Shown here one piece after another: positions 25,626 through 33,656 of a stretch of 64,000 nt of DNA. Source of the DNA: Caulobacter sp. BK020 (GTDB lineage Bacteria; Pseudomonadota; Alphaproteobacteria; Caulobacterales; Caulobacteraceae). The stretch spans positions 1-64,000 of the forward strand of contig NZ_SLZL01000021.1 of assembly GCF_004342605.1 (NCBI RefSeq), given 5' to 3'. Position numbers and translations under genes: made by a program. A model generated the notes under the pieces. That model was not told the origin of the DNA, ran no database searches, and was given only the letters and a program-made list of their open reading frames with translations. Position 1 is the stretch's first letter; the number at the start of each line of letters is the position of its first letter.

Positions 25626-27950
25626 ATGTCGTCCAGGCCTTCGCGTCGCCAAACTCTCAAGCAGGCCCTGGCCGCCGTGGCCTTGACCGCGGCGCCGTCA
25701 TTCGCCTCGGCGGCCAAGGGCGGGGGCGGCGGGACCGCCGCGGCGCGCGCCAGCCTCGATCGCCTGTTCGGCAAGCGTCTGGGCGGCGTCGCCCTCAGTC
25801 TCGCGCCGCGCGGCGCTCATCCGTGGTACGCGGTCAGCGGCAAGGCTGGAAAGGTCTCGATCACCGGCGACAGCCCGGTCGCCCTGGTTCGCGGGGCCTA
25901 TGCCTATCTTCGCCAGGCCGGGCTGGCCCATGTCAGCTGGGAAGGCGACCGCGTCGACCTGCCGGCGCGACTGCCGGACGTCGGCGCCGGCAAGGTCGCC
26001 AGCCCCTTCGGCCATCGCGCCTACCTCAACACCTGCACCTACGGCTACACGACCCCCTGGTGGGGTTGGGCGCGCTGGACGCGCGAGATCGACTGGATGG
26101 CGGCCCACGGCGTCGACATGCCGCTGGCGATGGAGGGCCAGGAACATGTCTGGCGGGCGCTGTGGCGGGAGTTTGGCCTGACCGAAGCCGAGCTGGCCGA
26201 CTACTTCTCCGGACCGGCTTTCACGCCCTGGCAGCGCATGGGCAATATCGAGGGCTATCGCGCGCCGCTGCCGAGTCGGTGGATCGACAAAAAGAAAGAC
26301 TTGCAGGTCCGTATCCTGGGCCGGATGCGGTCGCTGGGCATGACGCCGATCCTACCGGCCTTCGGTGGCTACGTGCCCAAGGCCTTCGCCCAGAAGCATC
26401 CGAAGGCCCGTATCTATCGGATGCGGCCCTGGGAAGGCTTCCACGAGACCTATTGGCTGGACCCCGCCGACCCGCTGTTCGCCAAGATCGCAGGCCGCTT
26501 CCTGGCGCTCTACACCCAGACCTACGGCGCGGGGACCTACTATCTGGCCGACTCATTCAACGAGATGCTGCCGCCGATCAACGCCGACGGCGCGGACGCG
26601 CGCGACGCGGCCTATGGCGACGGGATCGCCAACGCCGCCGCGACCAAGACCAAGGTCGAGATCGATCCAGCCCTGAAAGCCAAGCGCCTGGCCGCCTACG
26701 GCAAGGCGATCTACGACTCGATCCGCCAGACCCGTCCGGATGCGGTGTGGGTGATGCAGGGCTGGCTGTTCGGCGCTGACAGCCACTTCTGGGATCCGCC
26801 GGCGATCTCGGCCTATCTGAGCCTGGTTCCGGACGACAGGCTGATGGTCCTGGACATCGGCAACGACCGCTATCCGGACGTCTGGAAGAACGCCAAGGCC
26901 TTCGGCGGCAAGCCCTGGATCTATGGCTACGTACACAATTACGGCGGCAGCAACCCGGTCTATGGCGACCTCGGCTACTATCGCCGCGACATGACGGCGA
27001 TCGCCGGTAATCCCGATACGGGCAAGCTGGCCGGCTTCGGGATGTTTCCCGAAGGCCTGCACAACAACTCGATCGTCTATGAAGCCGCCTACGATCTGGC
27101 CTGGGGCGCGGGCCAGGTGTCGCAGTCGGCCTGGCTGTCGACCTACGCGCGTTCGCGCTACGGCCGCACCACGCCGGCGCTCGATTCGGCCATGGGCCAG
27201 CTGGTCCAGGCCGCCTATTCGACCCGCTACTGGTCCCCGCGTTGGTGGAAGAGCAAGGCCGGCGCCTATCTGTTCTTCAAGCGGCCGACGGCGACGATCG
27301 GCGAGTTCCCGGGCCCTCCCGGCGACCGCGTCCAACTGGACGCGGCGGTCCGCGCCCTGGCCGACCAGGCGCCCGCCTTCGCTGGCGAGCCGTTGTTCGT
27401 ACTCGACCTCGTCGATGCGACCCGGCACTTGGCCAGCCTGGAGATCGACGATCATCTGCAAGCCGCCGTGGCGGCCTATCGTCGTGGCGACGCGGCGGCG
27501 GGCGATCGGGCGCGCCGCGAGATCGAGGCGCTGGCGCTTTCGATCGACGCCTTGCTGGGCGTCCAGCCCGAGACCCTGGCCACCTGGATCGACGACGCCC
27601 GCGCCTATGGCGACACGCCCGCCGACGCCGCGGCCTATGTCGCCAACGCCAAGGCCCAGGTCACGATCTGGGGCGGCGAAGGCAATCTCAACGACTACGC
27701 GTCCAAGGCCTGGCAGGGCCTCTATCGCGACTTCTACCTGCCGCGGTGGTCACGGTTCCTGGACGCCCTGAAAGCGGCGGGGACCGGCGCCTTCGACGAG
27801 CCCGCCGTCACCCGCGAGGGAATCGCCTGGGAGCGCGCCTGGGTCGTCGCCGACGCCGTCTACCGCCGTGAGCGGCCGGCCGATCCGGTCGGCGGCGTGA
27901 AGGCCCTGATCGCCCGCATCGACGAAGCCAGAAAGAACCGGAACGGATGA
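25626..27950 (+). CDS. GH89 alpha-N-acetylglucosaminidase (NAGLU-like, exported)
   Basis: A 774-residue enzyme of glycoside hydrolase family 89, which removes terminal alpha-linked GlcNAc. The N-terminus SSRPSRRQTLKQAL is a Tat-like signal. Domain order follows human NAGLU: a small N-terminal domain (about 40-125), the catalytic barrel (about 130-480) and an all-alpha C-terminal domain. Family motifs include YLNTCTYGYTTPWWGW, WTREIDWMAAHGVDMPLAMEGQE and PAFGGYVPKAF. The two acidic residues match the human catalytic pair: Glu313 in ADSFNEM and Glu476 in MFPEG. It begins 59 nt after iolA and overlaps the next gene by 4 nt. Position suggests the alpha-GlcNAc substrate is connected with inositol use. 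Confidence 0.93.
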   Translation: MSSRPSRRQTLKQALAAVALTAAPSFASAAKGGGGGTAAARASLDRLFGKRLGGVALSLAPRGAHPWYAVSGKAGKVSITGDSPVALVRGAYAYLRQAGLAHVSWEGDRVDLPARLPDVGAGKVASPFGHRAYLNTCTYGYTTPWWGWARWTREIDWMAAHGVDMPLAMEGQEHVWRALWREFGLTEAELADYFSGPAFTPWQRMGNIEGYRAPLPSRWIDKKKDLQVRILGRMRSLGMTPILPAFGGYVPKAFAQKHPKARIYRMRPWEGFHETYWLDPADPLFAKIAGRFLALYTQTYGAGTYYLADSFNEMLPPINADGADARDAAYGDGIANAAATKTKVEIDPALKAKRLAAYGKAIYDSIRQTRPDAVWVMQGWLFGADSHFWDPPAISAYLSLVPDDRLMVLDIGNDRYPDVWKNAKAFGGKPWIYGYVHNYGGSNPVYGDLGYYRRDMTAIAGNPDTGKLAGFGMFPEGLHNNSIVYEAAYDLAWGAGQVSQSAWLSTYARSRYGRTTPALDSAMGQLVQAAYSTRYWSPRWWKSKAGAYLFFKRPTATIGEFPGPPGDRVQLDAAVRALADQAPAFAGEPLFVLDLVDATRHLASLEIDDHLQAAVAAYRRGDAAAGDRARREIEALALSIDALLGVQPETLATWIDDARAYGDTPADAAAYVANAKAQVTIWGGEGNLNDYASKAWQGLYRDFYLPRWSRFLDALKAAGTGAFDEPAVTREGIAWERAWVVADAVYRRERPADPVGGVKALIARIDEARKNRNG

Positions 27951-29062
27951 CCAAGCCCGCACGCTTCCTGTCCCTTGACGTCTTTCGGGGGCTGACGGTC
28001 TGCCTGATGATCGTCGTCAACACCGCGGGTCCTGGCGCCGACGCCTACACCCAGCTGGTCCACGCGCCCTGGTTCGGCTTCACGGCGGCGGACGCGGTGT
28101 TTCCGTCGTTCCTGTTCGCGGTCGGCTGCTCGATGGCCTTCGCCTTTTCGCGGCCGATCCCGACGGCGGAGTTCATGGCCAAGGTGCTGAGGCGCGGCGC
28201 CCTGATCTTCCTGCTGGGCTTCCTAATGTATTGGTTCCCGTTCGTCCGGAACGTGGACGGCCACTGGACGCTGATCCCGTTCTCGGAAACGCGGGTGATG
28301 GGCGTCCTGCAGCGGATCGCGCTCTGCTACGTGCTGGCCGCCTTCGCCGTGCGCTGGCTGTCGCCGCGCCTGATCGTCGCCCTGTCGGTCGTGCTGCTGC
28401 TGGGCTACTGGGCGATCCTGCTGACCCTCGGCGATCCGGCCGACCCGCTGTCGAAACTGGGCAACGCGGGCACGCACCTGGACCTCTGGCTCGTCGGCCA
28501 GAACCATCTCTATCGCAAGGATGGCGGGTTCGATCCCGAAGGCCTGCTAGGGACCCTTCCGTCGACGGTCAACGTGCTGGCCGGCTATCTGGCGGCTCGC
28601 CTGCTAAAGGAAGCGACCGACGCCCGCCGCGCCACGATCCGCATGGCCCTGGCCGGCGCGGCGCTGATCGCCGGCGGCCTGGCCTGGGGGCTGGCCTTCC
28701 CGATCGCCAAGAAACTGTGGACCAGCAGCTTCGTCCTGCTGACCGTCGGCATCGACCTTGTGCTGCTAGCGGCCCTGACCGTCGTGCTTGAGGGGCGCAA
28801 GCCGAACGCGGCGACCCGCTTCTTCCAGGTGTTCGGCCTCAATCCGCTGGTGATCTACTTGTTCTCGGAGCTGTTCATCGTCTCGCTGAACATGATCGAG
28901 GTCGCGCCGGGAGTCGGGCCGTACGAGTGGGTCGGGATTCACGTGTTCCAGGCGATGACGCCGGGCGCGCTGGGCTCCCTGCTGTGCGCGATCGCCTACA
29001 TGCTGGTCTGCTGGCTGCTGGGCTACGTGATGGATCGCCGAGGGATCGTCGTGAAGCTCTAG
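27947..29062 (+). CDS. Transmembrane acetyltransferase, HGSNAT/NagX type (DUF5009)
   Basis: A 371-residue polytopic inner-membrane protein with about ten hydrophobic segments. The N-terminus LSLDVFRGLTVCLMIVVN and VHAPWFGFTAADAVFPSFLF match the heparan-alpha-glucosaminide N-acetyltransferase family; His39 in HAPW aligns with the active-site histidine of human HGSNAT (HASW). The human enzyme moves acetyl from cytosolic acetyl-CoA across the membrane onto terminal alpha-glucosamine, which NAGLU then cleaves. Here both partners overlap by 4 nt (ATGA), pointing to a matched periplasmic acetylate-then-hydrolyse step. Bacterial NagX proteins linked to chitin or GlcNAc use belong to the same family, so the acceptor is not certain. 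The stop codon lies within a CTAG shared with the convergent gene. Confidence 0.85.
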   Translation: MTKPARFLSLDVFRGLTVCLMIVVNTAGPGADAYTQLVHAPWFGFTAADAVFPSFLFAVGCSMAFAFSRPIPTAEFMAKVLRRGALIFLLGFLMYWFPFVRNVDGHWTLIPFSETRVMGVLQRIALCYVLAAFAVRWLSPRLIVALSVVLLLGYWAILLTLGDPADPLSKLGNAGTHLDLWLVGQNHLYRKDGGFDPEGLLGTLPSTVNVLAGYLAARLLKEATDARRATIRMALAGAALIAGGLAWGLAFPIAKKLWTSSFVLLTVGIDLVLLAALTVVLEGRKPNAATRFFQVFGLNPLVIYLFSELFIVSLNMIEVAPGVGPYEWVGIHVFQAMTPGALGSLLCAIAYMLVCWLLGYVMDRRGIVVKL

Positions 29063-30222
29063 GCCAGCGCGGAGCAGGCTGCGCAGAACGACTCCAGATC
29101 GTCCTCGTCATGATAGATCGAAAGGCCGATCCGCAGCACGTCGTCGCGCACATCTACCACGACGCCGCGGGCCGCCAGGGCCTGCTTCCAGGCCAGGGCG
29201 TCGGGATGGCGCAGGGCCAGGAAGCGGGCTCGCGGGCCCTGGCCCGGCGGGTTCAGCACCACGGCCTGCTTCAGCGGCCCCGCCGCGCCGGCGGCGATCC
29301 GGGTCAGCAGGTTCCGTTGCAGGCCCGCCACGTGACCGGCGATCGCCGTCGTGCTCAGGCCTTCGGCCTCCAGCATCCGCCCCGCCGCCATGAAACGGTA
29401 GAGGCCCGACGGATCGAAGGTCGCGCCCAGGAAGCGGGCGGCGTCGCGCGCGTAGCCGACGCCGCCCGGCGGGCCTTCCAGGTCGCTGAATTCCGCGTAC
29501 CAGCCGGTCAGGACGGGACGAGGTCCGAAACCCTCCGGCGCATGCAGGAACGCCGCGCCTTCGCCCGCCATGGCGTACTTGTAGCCGCCAGCCAGATAGA
29601 AGATCCGGTCGGCCACGGCCGAGAGGTCGGTCGGAACGGCCCGGAAGCCGTGATAGCCATCGACCACCACCCAGGAGCCTTCCGGCCGCGCGAGATCGGC
29701 AAGCTCCCAGACGCGGTCGAAGACGAGACCCGTCTTGAAGAACACGTGGCTGACGAAGACCAGGTCGAAAGTCCCGAGGCGCGCGGCGGCCAGGAACCGT
29801 TCGGCGAAGCCGGGCGCGTCGCTCTCGACCAGGGTCAGCTCGATCTCGCCGGCTTCGGCCCAGCGCTGGGCCTGGCGGCGGAAGGTATGGAATTCGCCGT
29901 CGGTCGACAGGATCCTGGCGGGGCGGCGAGGGACCGCCGACACCAGCGTCGTTAGCAAGCTATGGGTGTTGGGCGCGAAGACCACTGTGTCGGGCGAGGG
30001 CAGGGCCAGCTCGCGGGCCACCAGGCCCTGGGCGGCCGGGTAGACCTGACCCAGCGCCTTGTCCCACTTGTGGTCGGCCAGGCGGGCGGCGTCCTCCCAG
30101 GCCTCGACCTGGGCGGCCAGGGTGGCGTCGGGCCAGAGATGGTGGCTGTGGGCCGCCATGTGCATCCGGCCCGGCGCGGCGACCAGGGCCCGCGAGAACA
30201 GATCCTTGCGCGCGGCGCTCAC
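29059..30222 (-). CDS. PLP-dependent class V aminotransferase fold protein, kynureninase-like
   Basis: A 387-residue fold-type I PLP enzyme. The start is GTG at 30222, overlapping the TDO stop (GTGA); the open frame upstream lies inside the TDO gene. The PLP-binding lysine is in LAGGYKYAMAGEG, and TFDPSGLYRF, VFAPNTH and VVVDGYHGF match a class V subgroup annotated as kynureninase-like. Cotranscription with tryptophan 2,3-dioxygenase supports cleavage of kynurenine to anthranilate and alanine. However, the lysine region differs from classical KynU (SYKYLNGGPG), and kynurenine formamidase is not adjacent. Another PLP reaction is possible. Confidence 0.65.
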   Translation of the reverse strand: MSAARKDLFSRALVAAPGRMHMAAHSHHLWPDATLAAQVEAWEDAARLADHKWDKALGQVYPAAQGLVARELALPSPDTVVFAPNTHSLLTTLVSAVPRRPARILSTDGEFHTFRRQAQRWAEAGEIELTLVESDAPGFAERFLAAARLGTFDLVFVSHVFFKTGLVFDRVWELADLARPEGSWVVVDGYHGFRAVPTDLSAVADRIFYLAGGYKYAMAGEGAAFLHAPEGFGPRPVLTGWYAEFSDLEGPPGGVGYARDAARFLGATFDPSGLYRFMAAGRMLEAEGLSTTAIAGHVAGLQRNLLTRIAAGAAGPLKQAVVLNPPGQGPRARFLALRHPDALAWKQALAARGVVVDVRDDVLRIGLSIYHDEDDLESFCAACSALA

Positions 30223-31010
30223 AGCTTGGTCCTGAGCGACCACAGTTCGGGAAAGGCGCGCCGGCGCAGGGTCGAGGCCAGGTAGCCCACGCCATCGGTG
30301 CCGCCGGTGCCCGGCCGGCCGCCAATGATCCGCTCGACGGTCAGCACGTGCTTGTGGCGCCAGGTGACCAGGGCGTCGTCCAGGTCGACCAGCTTCTCGG
30401 CCAGCTGGTACAGCTCCCAATAGCGCTGGGTGTCGCGATAGACCTCCAGCCAGGCGGCCTCCACCTCGGGCGAGGGCGCGTAGGTCTGGGCGAAGTCGCG
30501 GTTCAGCACCGCGTCCGGCACGGCCAGGCCCGCCTTGGACAGCTGGGCGATGGCGACGTCATAGAGGCTCGGCGCTTCCAGCGCCGCCTGCAGTTGGGCC
30601 AGGGCGTCCGAGCCCTCGGCGTGGAACTTCAGGAAGCTCTGGTCCTTCAGGCCCAGCAGATATTCCAGCGTCCGGAACTGGTGAGACTGGAACCCCGAGC
30701 TGGAGCCCAGCTCGCCGCGGAAGCTCAGATAGTCGGCCGGCGTCATCGTGGCCAGCACGTCCCAGGACAGGGTCATCACCGTCTGGATTCGCGACACCCG
30801 GGCCAGGGCCTTGTAGGCCGGCTCGACGTCGCCCTCGGCGATCAGCCGTCTGGCCAGGAGCACCTCGTGGATGATCTCCTTGAGCCACAGCTCCTTGGTC
30901 TGGTGGATGACGATGAACAGCAGTTCGTCGTGACGATCGCTCAGCGGCTGCTGGGCCGCGAGCAGTTGATCCAGGGCGAGATATCGCGCGTAGGTCATGT
31001 CTTGCGTCAT
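30219..31010 (-). CDS. kynA: Tryptophan 2,3-dioxygenase
   Basis: A 263-residue heme enzyme that converts L-tryptophan to N-formylkynurenine. Signatures are the N-terminal MTYARYLALDQLLAAQ, FIVIHQTKELWLKEI with the substrate-contacting histidine, FRTLEYLLGLKD, and WRHKHVLTVERIIGGRPGTGGTDG, which contains the proximal heme histidine and the substrate-binding GTGG segment. Length matches bacterial TDOs. It heads a two-gene unit with the PLP enzyme. Confidence 0.95.
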   Translation of the reverse strand: MTQDMTYARYLALDQLLAAQQPLSDRHDELLFIVIHQTKELWLKEIIHEVLLARRLIAEGDVEPAYKALARVSRIQTVMTLSWDVLATMTPADYLSFRGELGSSSGFQSHQFRTLEYLLGLKDQSFLKFHAEGSDALAQLQAALEAPSLYDVAIAQLSKAGLAVPDAVLNRDFAQTYAPSPEVEAAWLEVYRDTQRYWELYQLAEKLVDLDDALVTWRHKHVLTVERIIGGRPGTGGTDGVGYLASTLRRRAFPELWSLRTKL

Positions 31011-31149
31011 GGACCGACCCTAGGCGGTTCGCGGCGGCACGTTTGTTCTCGTTTGCGTGGCGACCCTGTTCAGGCGCGGAACGATGTTTCGCGGCATCGA
31101 CATAGAGCGGAACGAACGCCCGTCCTGGAGGGGATGGAGACCGGCGGCC

Positions 31150-31503
31150 CTACGAGGCTTGGCGGTACGACTCCCGGCCGGCGTTCCAGCCCAGATCGCC
31201 GGTGCAGGTCATGACCCGATAGCGGACGCCTTCTTCCAGGAAGCGAACCCCCGCCTCGATTTCGCTCCGCCAGACCACGGCCGCGCGGTGACTGAAGCCC
31301 GTCCTTGGATCGACCAGTATGACATGAGAGGCGAGGTCCGCGCCTCGGCCGAGGAGGATCCGCGCGCCGCCGCTGGACACGTCGATAAGGCGGCATCGTC
31401 GCGCAAGCGCCCCGTCACCGACATAGACCGGGCTGCGGTCGCTGTAGCGAGGGTGACTGCGACGGTCAGCCCCGTCCGAACTGGAATCGTTGATCGAGAT
31501 CAT
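31150..31503 (-). CDS. PilZ-domain protein
   Basis: A 117-residue single-domain protein. RRSHPRYSDRSPVYVGDG followed by LIDVSSGGARILLG matches the cyclic-di-GMP binding motifs RxxxR and (D/N)xSxxG of PilZ domains; the first is present as RSHPR. The ATG at 31503 is chosen over TTG at 31509. It is divergent from the sensor kinase gene with a 286-nt gap in which I see no other gene. Likely a small c-di-GMP effector; the target is unknown. Confidence 0.75.
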   Translation of the reverse strand: MISINDSSSDGADRRSHPRYSDRSPVYVGDGALARRCRLIDVSSGGARILLGRGADLASHVILVDPRTGFSHRAAVVWRSEIEAGVRFLEEGVRYRVMTCTGDLGWNAGRESYRQAS

Positions 31504-31789
31504 GACCAAAACGCTAGGCGCGGATGGTTAATCGGAATTAGCGCCCTGGTTGCGGCGTGTTGTCCCACTCGCCCAACGGGCTGGAGCGCCGCGCTTGCCA
31601 GCCTTTCTGGGCCAAGGCGGAAAGTCCGTGTCAGAGGGGCGGGCGGTTCGAGGTCGCCGGCGCGGCCAAATACCGCGCCTGGGGGCTTGACCGCGAGGCT
31701 CGCGCACATCTGCTATGGCAGATGGAGCGCCGCTAGTCTGCGCGCCTGGGGTGCGCGTTGAAGCTTCTCGTAGGGCTCAAGGGGCGAGG

Positions 31790-33535
31790 GTGCCGTTGAC
31801 CGCTGACGCCAAAAAGATCTCGCCGATCAGGCTGATGCTGGAGACCGCCCTCGACGCCACGGTCATCATGGGCGCCGACGGACGGGTGCGGGATTGGAAT
31901 CGGCAGGCCGAGATCACCTTCGGTTGGTCTCGCCAGGAAGCGCTCGGACGGCTCATGGCCGAACTGATCATTCCCGAGCCGGACCGGCTGTCTCATACCG
32001 ATGGATTGCGCAGGCATCTTGAGACCGGCGCTGCGGGCATTCTCAATCGCCGCATCGAGGTCGTGGCGACGGATCGCAAGGGACGCCTCTTTCCGGTCGA
32101 GCTTTCGGTCGCCCGGATCGACGATGGCGACGATCTCGGTTTCGTCGGCTTCATCCGCGATGTCAGCGACCGCCTGACCGCGCAACAGGCGCTACAGATC
32201 GAGCGTGATCGCAACCAGAGCGTCCTGGACAACATGCTGGACGCCCTGGTGCTGATGGATCGCGACCTGCGGGTGCTGCAGGTCAACCAGGCGGCGCTCC
32301 GCATGGGGGGACGATCGGCGGAGTCCATGCTGGGCAAGACGCATGAGGAGATCTGGCCGGGCCCAGCCGCCGAGAGGTTGCGGCAAAGGTACAGAGAGGT
32401 CCTGGTCTCCCAGACCGCCCTGGCGTTTGAGGAGCCGTGGAATGACGGGCGCGGGACGATGTGGCTGGAGATCCGCGCCCAGCCGACGCCTGAAGGGGTG
32501 GCCGTGTTCTATCGCGACGTGACCAAGCGCAAGACCGCCGAGGCGGTGCTGCGGGACAGCGAGGCGCGGCTGCGAACCCTGGCCAATGTCGTCCCCGCCA
32601 TGGTGTGGATGTCCTCCGATCGCGGCGAGGTCGAGTTCCTCAATGACCGGTGGTTCGCGTTCACGGGCGTCTCGCCGGATGCGGACGTCGATCCAGCGTC
32701 CCTATTGCATCCCGACGACGCTGTCCGGGCCGCCAGGATCTGGGAGGCCGCCCTGAAGAGAGGCGAGGGTTTCGAGGCCGAGCTGCGCGTACGCCGCGGC
32801 GACGGGCAGTTCCGCTGGTTCCTGTCGCGCTCTGAACCGGTCGTGGACCGCGAGGGCGGCCTGGCCGGGTGGATCGGCGCCAGCATCGACATCGATGATC
32901 GTCGCCGGGCCCAAGAACGGCTCGAGCTGATGGTCAACGAGCTGAACCATCGCGTGAAGAACAACCTCGCCGCCGTCCAGTCCCTGGCCGCCCAGACCTT
33001 CCGCGGGACCCTGTCGTTGCCCGAGGCCCGGGAGGCGTTCACCGCCCGCCTGATGGCCCTGAGCCGGGCGCACGACATCCTCACGCGCCAGCAATGGGAG
33101 GGCGCGCAACTGGCCAAGATCGCCACCGACGTTCTGGCGCCCAATCTGGCCAACCTCGAGGCGGTGACGCTGAAGGGGCCGCCGGTCTCGCTGGGACCCA
33201 ACGCCGCTCTGACGCTGTCGATGGCCTTTCACGAGCTTTGCACCAACGCCCTGAAATATGGCGCGCTTTCGAGACCCGAGGGGCGCGTGGCGTTGACCTG
33301 GGCCATGGAGGCCTCGGGCATGCTGCATCTGACCTGGACGGAGACCGGTGGACCGAAGGTTTCGCCGCCGGCCGCGACCGGGTTCGGATCGCGCCTGCTC
33401 ACCCGCAGCCTCGCCGCCGAACTGCGCGGGGTCGTGAACCTGGAGTTCGACCAGGCTGGCGTCGTCTGCACCATCGACGCGCCGCTGGACCATGGCCGCC
33501 TGGGTCCGGCCTCCGCCTTGCCGCAGATCCCCTGA
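31790..33535 (+). CDS. PAS-containing HWE-family sensor histidine kinase
   Basis: A soluble sensor kinase of about 581 residues. Three PAS domains are recognisable: about 15-125 (ETALDATVIMGADGRVRDWN), 140-260 (VLDNMLDALVLMDRDLRVLQVN) and 265-390 (VVPAMVWMSSDRGEVEFLND). They are followed by the kinase core: NELNHRVKNNLAAVQSLA with the phospho-acceptor His, AFHELCTNALKYGALS and LTWTETGGP. The last two are the HWE hallmarks. No transmembrane segment is seen. The start is uncertain: GTG at 31790 has AAGGGG 5 nt upstream; TTG at 31796 or the ATG at 31715 are alternatives. No response regulator is adjacent, so the partner is unknown; such kinases often act in general stress or light/redox sensing. 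Confidence 0.85.
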   Translation: MPLTADAKKISPIRLMLETALDATVIMGADGRVRDWNRQAEITFGWSRQEALGRLMAELIIPEPDRLSHTDGLRRHLETGAAGILNRRIEVVATDRKGRLFPVELSVARIDDGDDLGFVGFIRDVSDRLTAQQALQIERDRNQSVLDNMLDALVLMDRDLRVLQVNQAALRMGGRSAESMLGKTHEEIWPGPAAERLRQRYREVLVSQTALAFEEPWNDGRGTMWLEIRAQPTPEGVAVFYRDVTKRKTAEAVLRDSEARLRTLANVVPAMVWMSSDRGEVEFLNDRWFAFTGVSPDADVDPASLLHPDDAVRAARIWEAALKRGEGFEAELRVRRGDGQFRWFLSRSEPVVDREGGLAGWIGASIDIDDRRRAQERLELMVNELNHRVKNNLAAVQSLAAQTFRGTLSLPEAREAFTARLMALSRAHDILTRQQWEGAQLAKIATDVLAPNLANLEAVTLKGPPVSLGPNAALTLSMAFHELCTNALKYGALSRPEGRVALTWAMEASGMLHLTWTETGGPKVSPPAATGFGSRLLTRSLAAELRGVVNLEFDQAGVVCTIDAPLDHGRLGPASALPQIP

Positions 33536-33550
33536 CCTCCCGAAGGCGTT

Positions 33551-33656
33551 CTAGAGCAAGTCGCGCGATATAGGAATCGCACGACTTGCTCTAGATTTTT
33601 GTTTTCGCATCGCTTTTGCGGAAAACCGGCGTCCACTTTTCCGCGCGATGCTCTAG
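33551..33656. repeat. Composite intergenic palindromic repeat
   Basis: The first half is CTAGAGCAAGTCG (33551-33563) facing CGACTTGCTCTAG (33582-33594), a perfect 13-bp inverted repeat. The second half (33595-33656) contains GCATCGC/GCGATGC and GCGGAAAA/TTTTCCGC nested stems and ends in CTCTAG. The block is bounded by CTAG at both ends and in the middle. The wording CGCATCGCTTTTGCGGAAAA is one I recognise from dispersed intergenic elements in alphaproteobacteria. It sits between the convergent kinase and MFS genes. The last CTAG provides the MFS stop codon, so insertion of the element may have reset that gene's 3' end. Confidence 0.8.
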
